DNA from: Mediterranea sp. (in: CFB group bacteria)
Lineage (GTDB): Bacteria; Bacteroidota; Bacteroidia; Bacteroidales; Bacteroidaceae
Assembly (NCBI GenBank): GCA_031262385.1
Contig: JAISHU010000080.1
Coordinates: 1-32,723 of the forward strand
Reading direction: 5' to 3'
Length of the DNA stretch: 32,723 bases
Position numbers and translations under genes: made by a program
Shown: positions 9,240-15,679 of the stretch, one piece after another
Layout: every line of letters begins with the position of its first letter
Numbering within the stretch: the stretch's first letter is position 1
Notes under the pieces: generated by a model
Seen by the model: the letters and a program-made list of their open reading frames with translations, nothing else
Told to the model about the DNA's origin: nothing
Databases searched by the model: none

Positions 9240-9349
9240 CTCAACGAACCAACTCCGCGAAAACAACGAATCAACTCGGCGGAAACAACAAATCATCCGC
9301 ACGAAAACAACGAACTGTCGACGCGGAAACAACGAATCAACTGCCGGCT
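9240..9349. repeat. Five degenerate tandem units with exact 22-bp period
   Basis: Units start at 9240, 9262, 9284, 9306, 9328: CTCAACGAACCAACTCCGCGAA / AACAACGAATCAACTCGGCGGA / AACAACAAATCATCCGCACGAA / AACAACGAACTGTCGACGCGGA / AACAACGAATCAACTGCCGGCT. Confidence 0.8.
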
Positions 9350-9399
9350 TAAGAAATTATCCCGGCAAGTTAAGCTGTATTTCCCGCCGAATTGTTGTG

Positions 9400-9437
9400 T
9401 TATCCCGGCAAGTTAGCACGCTAACTTGCCGGGATAA
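9400..9437. repeat. 38-bp near-perfect palindrome with an additional half-site upstream at about 9358
   Basis: TTATCCCGGCAAGTTAGC-ac-GCTAACTTGCCGGGATAA: 18-bp perfect arms, 2-nt centre. A third arm copy TTATCCCGGCAAGTTAAGC lies at 9358-9376. Confidence 0.85.
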
Positions 9438-9667
9438 TTTCATAAAGTCCTTTTTAGGGCTGTTTTTTCGTGCTGAAGGTGCTTTTTGTTTTTTGACATA
9501 AATTCTTCACATCTTTCTGTGAGTGTGATAATTAAGTAGCCTATTTTACATAGTTTAACGCGCTATACTCGCACGAAAGTCACCAAGCCGTACTTCAGTC
9601 CGAAATAAGGGCGTTTTTCGAGGGTTCGTTTGACGTTTTGACACTTTGATAAGAATACCCCAAAAAG

Positions 9668-9714
9668 AATGTGCCAATTAGGAACGCGTAAGAGCGCAGC
9701 CTAATTGGCACATT
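9668..9714 (-). terminator. Terminator-like hairpin for the minus-strand RlmI-like gene
   Basis: AATGTGCCAATTAGG (9668-9682) / CCTAATTGGCACATT (9700-9714): 15-bp perfect arms, 17-nt loop; minus-strand read continues into CTTTTTGGGG. Confidence 0.6.
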
Positions 9715-9740
9715 AGCATATTAGTGCATTAGCACCTTAT
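9709..9740. repeat. Octamer tandem repeat (consensus CACATTAG)
   Basis: CACATTAG / CATATTAG / TGCATTAG / CACCTTAT directly abutting and overlapping the stop codon of the minus-strand CDS; related motifs at about 9113-9126 and 13691-13725. Confidence 0.6.
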
Positions 9741-10918
9741 TCCACATACAACACCAATCCTTTCAGATATTCACCTTCGGGATGGTATATGTTTACCGGA
9801 TGATCGGCAGGCTGTGTAAGCTGATGAAGAATACGCACATTGCGTCCGGACATGGCGGCGGCAGTGAAAACAGCCGTACGGAAATTGTCGCGACTTACCG
9901 CCTGCGAACAAGAGAAAGTAAATAAGATACCTCCCGGTCGAATCTTCTCAAAAGCTTTCACGTTCAGCTTACGATAACCTTGCAGTGCATTGCGCAAGGC
10001 ATCCCGATGCTTAGCAAAAGCAGGCGGGTCTAATACAATCAGGTCGTAGCGGTCGTCTATTTTATCCAGATATTTAAAGGCATCTTCGGCAAATGCGGTA
10101 TGGCGTTCATCGCCGGGAAAGTTCAGTTCCACATTCCGGTTGGTTAAGTCAATGGCTTTCGCCGAGCTGTCCACCGAGTGAACCAATCGGGCACCACCGC
10201 GCATGGCATAAACAGAGAAACCACCGGTATAGCAAAACATATTCAGCACCGAACGTCCGCCGGCATAATGTTCCAGCAGTCGACGATTCTCGCGCTGGTC
10301 GACAAAGAAGCCGGTCTTCTGACCTTTCAACCAGTCGATGTGAAACTTCAGTCCGTATTCCACGGCGATATTATCTGTTCCGCCCCCTTTCAGGAATCCG
10401 TTTTCGGGGAAGAGGTCGGCTTTGAAAGGCAGCGTAGTTTCCGACTTGTAATAGATATTGTCGATATCCTCTTTCATAACTTCACTCAAGGCTTCGGCAA
10501 TCTCCATTCTGCACACGTGCATACCTGCCGAATGAGCCTGCATCACCGCAGTACGGGCATAGATATCCACCACCAAGCCGGGCAGGTTATCGCCTTCGCC
10601 GTGCAGCAAGCGGTAGGTGTTGTTAGTGGGGTTTCCCGCCACACCGATGGCTTTGCGCATCAGGTATGCCGCACGCAGTTTGCGCATCCAGAACTCGCGG
10701 TCGATGCGTTCGTCTTGCTTAAAAGAGAGCACCCGCACGGCAATGCTTCCTATCTGATAATGTCCTTTGGCTATAAATTCGCGGCGGGAAGTATAGACAT
10801 CCACCACATCGCCTTCGTCAGGCTTTCCTTCGAGGGTTGCAATGGCTCCCGAAAACACCCACGGATGAAACCGCTTTAACGATTCCTCCTTGCCGGGTTT
10901 CAAATAAACAGTTGGCAT
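9737..10918 (-). CDS. rlmI: Class I SAM-dependent rRNA methyltransferase, RlmI/YccW-like with N-terminal PUA
   Basis: MPTVYLKPGKEESLKRFHPWVFSGAI PUA-type start; YGLKFHIDWLKGQKTGFFVDQRENRRLL, VLNMFCYTGGFSVYAMRGGA, YDLIVLDPPAFAKHRD. Start at 10918 preferred. Confidence 0.85.
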   Translation of the reverse strand: MPTVYLKPGKEESLKRFHPWVFSGAIATLEGKPDEGDVVDVYTSRREFIAKGHYQIGSIAVRVLSFKQDERIDREFWMRKLRAAYLMRKAIGVAGNPTNNTYRLLHGEGDNLPGLVVDIYARTAVMQAHSAGMHVCRMEIAEALSEVMKEDIDNIYYKSETTLPFKADLFPENGFLKGGGTDNIAVEYGLKFHIDWLKGQKTGFFVDQRENRRLLEHYAGGRSVLNMFCYTGGFSVYAMRGGARLVHSVDSSAKAIDLTNRNVELNFPGDERHTAFAEDAFKYLDKIDDRYDLIVLDPPAFAKHRDALRNALQGYRKLNVKAFEKIRPGGILFTFSCSQAVSRDNFRTAVFTAAAMSGRNVRILHQLTQPADHPVNIYHPEGEYLKGLVLYVE

Positions 10919-10926
10919 ATATATTA

Positions 10927-11520
10927 TTAGGTGTGAGATTTTAAATTCAGCAGATGCCGATAAATGTGCAGGCATGCCCACGCATCGGTAGCTGCATAGA
11001 GTTGTTGCGATGCGGTCAGCGTTTCGGCTTCCCAGTTAGAGAGGCGTTGCGACTTCGATATTTTGCAACCGAACAAAATGCCGTAAATTTTTTGCAGACT
11101 CTTCTCCTTAATACCAAATTCGCGCACATAATCCTGCAAATCAAGGCAAGCGTTTTGCCGAAACGGAGCACGTTTGTGTAGCATCAGAAAGTCATCGCGT
11201 AACGAAAGACCTACCTTCAGCACTTTGTCACTTTCCAGTAAGGCAATCAGCGGAGGCGTCAATCCTGTGATATTCAATCGAAACAGATAACACACATCGT
11301 CGGATGCCACCTGCAACAAAGCCACTTTATGCAACTGCCCTTTTACGAACGAAGGGCGGGTTTCGCTGTCTATCCCCACCACGCCGCAGCGCATCAGGTA
11401 ATCAACCGCCCGCTTTACTTCTTCCGCAGTGGAGGCTACATGTACCTCTCCCTTAAAGAGCGCCTTCGGCATGGCTCTCAGTTCTTCTTTATCGATGGTT
11501 TCTCTAATCGTCATTGTCAT
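10927..11520 (-). CDS. 3'-5' exonuclease (RNase D/DnaQ-like DEDDy fold)
   Basis: 197 aa. GVVGIDSETRPSF, KVALLQVASDDVCYLFRL, KVGLSLRDDFLML, CLDLQDYVREFGIKEKSLQKIYGILFG, QLYAATDAWACLHIYRHL. Confidence 0.88.
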   Translation of the reverse strand: MTMTIRETIDKEELRAMPKALFKGEVHVASTAEEVKRAVDYLMRCGVVGIDSETRPSFVKGQLHKVALLQVASDDVCYLFRLNITGLTPPLIALLESDKVLKVGLSLRDDFLMLHKRAPFRQNACLDLQDYVREFGIKEKSLQKIYGILFGCKISKSQRLSNWEAETLTASQQLYAATDAWACLHIYRHLLNLKSHT

Positions 11521-12031
11521 TCATACTGTACTTCACCTCGTGCAAGGCACGCAGGGTATTTACCAAAGTTTGCCCCCAGTATTCTCGGTATTGAGCCTGA
11601 CAGACGGCTATGGCGTCGTGCATAGTCTCGGTCAAACCCAATTTATAGATACTCACAAAATCTTTTACTGATTGATAGATGTCCGACACATCTTCGGACA
11701 CGCTGCGACGAATGGGCTGGTCGCTATATTTCATATCTTGTAGAAAGACGTCCAGATAGTCGTCGCCATCGCCCATAATGTTGTTTAGGGTGATGCGCAA
11801 CACCTCATAAGTTTCTTCGGTTACGAAGGTTTCGGGTTCTTCTTCGCCCAGAACCTCAAATTCGGGCAGCATCTCCGCCTTCAGGTAGAGCAATGGAAGC
11901 AACTTCAGCATCGTGTCGATAAAGGCATCTTTTCGGTGATGTTCGGCTTGCTCCACGAAATTGCAAAACTCAAAAGCCACCGTAACAAACTCTACTACAT
12001 TACGGCTTATGATGGGTGGATTCTTCTTCAT
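11504..12031 (-). CDS. DUF5063 domain-containing protein
   Basis: 175 aa. NVVEFVTVAFEFCNFVEQAEHHRKDAFIDTMLKLLPLLYLKAEMLPE, FLQDMKYSDQPIRRSVSEDVSDIYQSVKDFVSIYKLG; overlaps the exonuclease gene by 17 nt. Confidence 0.7.
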   Translation of the reverse strand: MKKNPPIISRNVVEFVTVAFEFCNFVEQAEHHRKDAFIDTMLKLLPLLYLKAEMLPEFEVLGEEEPETFVTEETYEVLRITLNNIMGDGDDYLDVFLQDMKYSDQPIRRSVSEDVSDIYQSVKDFVSIYKLGLTETMHDAIAVCQAQYREYWGQTLVNTLRALHEVKYSMNDNDD

Positions 12032-12050
12032 TTACTGCTTATTTGACGCG

Positions 12051-12058
12051 CAAAGATA
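12051..12058 (-). promoter_or_regulatory. Candidate -7 element for the DUF5063-exonuclease-methyltransferase operon
   Basis: Minus strand TATCTTTG (TAnnTTTG), 20 nt upstream of the DUF5063 start. Confidence 0.5.
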
Positions 12059-12152
12059 ACTAAAAGGTAAAGAACCGCGCGCAACACTTCAAAAAGATTA
12101 ACTTCGGCACGACAATAACTGAGTCTATTTTTTGTTAAACTTCCTCTATTTC

Positions 12153-12182
12153 TTTGCTGTTTGTTTAAATACACTACTTTTG
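12153..12182 (+). promoter_or_regulatory. Candidate promoter for the SWIM/MoxR/DUF5682/VWA cluster
   Basis: TTTG (12153-12156), 18 bp spacer, TACTTTTG (12175-12182); ATG at 12219. Confidence 0.6.
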
Positions 12183-12218
12183 CCACAGAAACAAACACAA
12201 TAAAAACACATTACACAC

Positions 12219-13661
12219 ATGGAACTCACTCCGTACAACATCAATTCTCTGGCACCCAATGCCGATGCCATGAAAAACGGGCGCGCACTGACAGGCAAGC
12301 TCGACAAGCTTCAGCGTACCGATGACCACACGCTCATCTTTGGTCAGTGTGCCGGAAGCGGCAAACAACCTTATCAATGTTCGGTAGACCAACTAAACAC
12401 CGATAAACCTATCTTCCGTTGCAGTTGCCCCAGTCGGCAAACCCCTTGTAAACATGTACTTGCACTGATGTATGCGTATGCCGAAGGCAGGTCGTTCGAC
12501 GTGATGCCCGTGCCCGAAGAGATTGCACTAAAGCGGGAAAAACTGTTGCAGCAAGCCAAAAACAAAGCAGCGAAAGAGGAGCAAAAAGCACAGGGAGAAA
12601 CATCGGCATCACCTGATAACCGGAACACAACCCGGTCGCACTCCGCCGCCAAAAAGAAGAAGATTCTTACCCAACTCACCGGTGTGGAGCAGGCGGGTAA
12701 ACTGCTGCACACCATTGTGCAAACAGGGCTTTCTGCCATAGATATCCAAGCCGAAAAGGGACTTAAGATTCAGATAAAAGAGCTGGGCAACTACTATATA
12801 AGCGGCATTCAAAATGCTTTTACCGATTTGCTTGAGATGCTGCACAACGTGCACAATGCGCAGTACACCCAACCCATCTTACAACTGGGCTATCTGCATG
12901 CCTTGCTACAAAAAAGCCACTCTTACCTCACCGACAAACTCAATCATCCGGATGTGGCGGAAGTGACTTCGCCCATAGAAGAGCAGATTGGTTATGCGTG
13001 GAAGCTCGACGAGTTGTACCGCTACAATCGCTGGCAGCCCGATGCCGAACTGCTGCAACTGGCATTTTATTCTTACGACAACCCGAACCGTCGTGAATGG
13101 GTGGACGAAGGCTACTGGATAGAACTACACACCGGACGCCTGTTTAAGACACGCAACTATCGCCCTTATCGCGCCGCAGAGCACATCAAAGCCGAAGACA
13201 GCTTCCCCTACATCCTGCAAACCGAGCGCCTCTACATCTATCCGGGCGACATCAACCCGCGCATCCGCTGGGAGAGCGGTAAAGAGCGCGATGTTACCAT
13301 CGCCGACATTAATGCGATTAAGCAGTACGCCCATACCGACTATGCCGAGCTGGTGAAGCAGATAAAGAACACCATCAAAAATCCCTTGAACGACAAACAT
13401 CCCATTGCCTTAGTAACTCTGCACAAAGCTTTTAAAAGCGACTACGCCGTCTTTGTAGAGGATAACGAAGGACACCTGCTCACATTGAGCGACATCTCCT
13501 ACTTTGGCGACGATGTGCTGATTCCGTTGGAAACTTGGTTTCCGTCGCAACTCGACGGCACGGTCATGGCAGTGATGTTCGACTGCGATTTGTACACCGG
13601 CATCCTCACGGCGCGTCCGCTGGCGTGGATTACAAATCGGGTGATTACGTTCCTTTATTAA
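12219..13661 (+). CDS. SWIM zinc finger domain protein (YehQ-like)
   Basis: 480 aa. SWIM motif CxCx6CxH in PIFRCSCPSRQTPCKHVLALMYAYAEG; first gene of the cluster. Confidence 0.82.
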   Translation: MELTPYNINSLAPNADAMKNGRALTGKLDKLQRTDDHTLIFGQCAGSGKQPYQCSVDQLNTDKPIFRCSCPSRQTPCKHVLALMYAYAEGRSFDVMPVPEEIALKREKLLQQAKNKAAKEEQKAQGETSASPDNRNTTRSHSAAKKKKILTQLTGVEQAGKLLHTIVQTGLSAIDIQAEKGLKIQIKELGNYYISGIQNAFTDLLEMLHNVHNAQYTQPILQLGYLHALLQKSHSYLTDKLNHPDVAEVTSPIEEQIGYAWKLDELYRYNRWQPDAELLQLAFYSYDNPNRREWVDEGYWIELHTGRLFKTRNYRPYRAAEHIKAEDSFPYILQTERLYIYPGDINPRIRWESGKERDVTIADINAIKQYAHTDYAELVKQIKNTIKNPLNDKHPIALVTLHKAFKSDYAVFVEDNEGHLLTLSDISYFGDDVLIPLETWFPSQLDGTVMAVMFDCDLYTGILTARPLAWITNRVITFLY

Positions 13662-13727
13662 TGGACAATAAGCCGTACATGACTTTATTCGCATATTAGC
13701 ATATTGACAATTAGCACATTATTAGAT

Positions 13728-14540
13728 ATGAAACCTTTAAATGATTTTCGCCAAGACATAGACCGCCTGCTGGTAGCAGGCAGCAAATTTGCCAAAAACG
13801 ACCCGCGGCTATCCAAACATCTCGCTATACTAAACGCACTGGGCGAAAAAGTACCTGTGTTTAAGCGCATGGCACAACAAACCGAAGTACTGTTGCACGC
13901 TGATGCCGACACATCAGCTTCCATGTTGCTTGAGCTGACTAACTTACTCTATGCCGTGCTTTACACGCAAAGCGACACGGCTCCAATCGACAACCCCGTA
14001 CGGTTGACCCCCGTCTTACCACAGCAAGCACTGATTACTACAGCTACGTATAAGCAGTTACGTCCCGTAATAGAGGCACTTACCAATGCACCTGCCGGTC
14101 GCTACGACACCGTCCTAACAGCTTTTAAAGCGGGAATGTTTGGCGACTTCCGCCTGTTTGCTCCCCTCAACCGCGGACTGGAAGACAGTTATTCGGAACT
14201 TACCGACTTGATAGAGACACAGATTATACCTTCCGTAGGCGAAGCGATGATACCGATGATACTGAAATCGTTCGTCATAGACAACCGCAAGCCCAACCTA
14301 CGCCGCCTGCGTCTGCTGAACAACTTGGGCTACAAAGAACGACACTCACTGGCACTCGAAGTGCTGAAAGAGGCTAAATCCTCCGATTGGCAAGCGCAAG
14401 CCGTGACGATGCTGAGCGACGACATACAATACCTCGACTTCCTCTGCACACTCACCACCGACAGACATAAAGTCGTAAGCGAGGCTGCCAACAGGGCGGT
14501 AAAACTACTGAAAGCAAAGATTGTAGCCAACAATCCCTAA
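13728..14540 (+). CDS. Uncharacterised alpha-helical, HEAT-repeat-like protein
   Basis: About 270 aa from MKPLNDFRQDIDRLL. C-terminal helical pairs NLRRLRLLNNLGYKERHSLALEVLKEAKSSDWQAQAVTMLSDDIQYLDFLCTLTTDRHKVVSEAANRAVKLLKAK resemble HEAT repeats. Confidence 0.6.
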   Translation: MKPLNDFRQDIDRLLVAGSKFAKNDPRLSKHLAILNALGEKVPVFKRMAQQTEVLLHADADTSASMLLELTNLLYAVLYTQSDTAPIDNPVRLTPVLPQQALITTATYKQLRPVIEALTNAPAGRYDTVLTAFKAGMFGDFRLFAPLNRGLEDSYSELTDLIETQIIPSVGEAMIPMILKSFVIDNRKPNLRRLRLLNNLGYKERHSLALEVLKEAKSSDWQAQAVTMLSDDIQYLDFLCTLTTDRHKVVSEAANRAVKLLKAKIVANNP

Positions 14541-14578
14541 ACCATAACTACACCTTATTATATAAGACCTTCATCAAA

Positions 14579-15679
14579 ATGGAAAAGAACAAAACAGAAG
14601 TACTCCGCCTCCCCGCCGAACGGCTTTATCAAGCTGAGTTGGAGGCGTTGATGCTGGAAGACCGCAACGAAGAGAAACCCGTGGGCTGGCAACTGTCGCC
14701 CCGTGCCGTACTGAAATTTGTAGTGGGCGGCAAAAGCGGCAAAACGCCTATTACCCCCAAATATATGGGTTACAACCGCTTGGTGGAGATTGCCATTGCC
14801 ACCCTGCTTACCGACCGTGCTTTGCTACTCATCGGCGAACCGGGCACGGCAAAGTCGTGGCTGTCGGAAAACCTGACGGCTGCCATCTGCGGCGACTCGG
14901 GCAAAGTGATTCAAGGCACGGCAGGCACCGGCGAAGAACACATTCGCTACTCGTGGAACTATGCCCTGCTCTTGGCGAACGGTCCCTGCGAACAGGCGTT
15001 GATTAAAAGTCCCGTCTACCGCGCCATGGAGAGCGGCAGCATCGCCCGCTTCGAAGAGATTTCGCGCTGTACCTCCGAGGTACAGGATGCACTGATTTCC
15101 ATCTTGTCGGAAAAGAACATCGCCATCGCCGAACTCTCGCAAGAGCTTTCGGCACAGCGGGGCTTCTCCATTATCGCCACCGCCAACACACGCGACCGCG
15201 GCGTGAACGACATGTCGGCGGCACTAAAACGACGCTTCAACACCGTGATGTTACCTCCGCCCGCCGGCTTGGAGTTAGAAATGGACATCGTTACCAAGCG
15301 CGTTGCCGAGATTGCCGGAAACTATCGCCTCAAAGCGGCGATGCCTGCCGATGCCGTGATAGAGAAGATTGTGACCGTATTTCGCGAACTGCGCAAAGGC
15401 ATCACGCTCGATGAGAAACAAAAGGTGGCATCTCCCGGAGGCATCATCTCTACGGCGGAAGCCATCTCGCTTATTACCGGCAGCATGGCACTGGCGGCAG
15501 GCTTCGGCAACGGAACCGTTACGGACACCGACCTCGCCGCCAGCTTGCAAGGTGCCATCGTAAAGGACGAGGAGAAAGACCGACGTGTGTGGAAAGAGTA
15601 TCTGGAAAATGTGATGAAGAAGCGGGGTGCCAAATGGCGCGGATTGTATAACGCCTGTACCGAACTCAATGAAGGATAG
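14579..15679 (+). CDS. MoxR-family AAA+ ATPase (YehL-like)
   Basis: 366 aa. Walker A LLIGEPGTAKSWL; Walker B region SIARFEEISRC; sensor 1 IIATANTRDRGVNDMSAALKRRFN. Confidence 0.9.
   Translation: MEKNKTEVLRLPAERLYQAELEALMLEDRNEEKPVGWQLSPRAVLKFVVGGKSGKTPITPKYMGYNRLVEIAIATLLTDRALLLIGEPGTAKSWLSENLTAAICGDSGKVIQGTAGTGEEHIRYSWNYALLLANGPCEQALIKSPVYRAMESGSIARFEEISRCTSEVQDALISILSEKNIAIAELSQELSAQRGFSIIATANTRDRGVNDMSAALKRRFNTVMLPPPAGLELEMDIVTKRVAEIAGNYRLKAAMPADAVIEKIVTVFRELRKGITLDEKQKVASPGGIISTAEAISLITGSMALAAGFGNGTVTDTDLAASLQGAIVKDEEKDRRVWKEYLENVMKKRGAKWRGLYNACTELNEG

Noticed and set aside
9240-9349. Possible CRISPR array
   Set aside because: Units are contiguous 22-mers without unique spacers, degenerate between copies, and no cas genes are in the window.
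9202-9501. 99-aa and 64-aa ORFs in the repeat island
   Set aside because: Repetitive translations (ENNESTRRKQQ..., RKQRIN) derive from the 22-bp repeats; no coding support.
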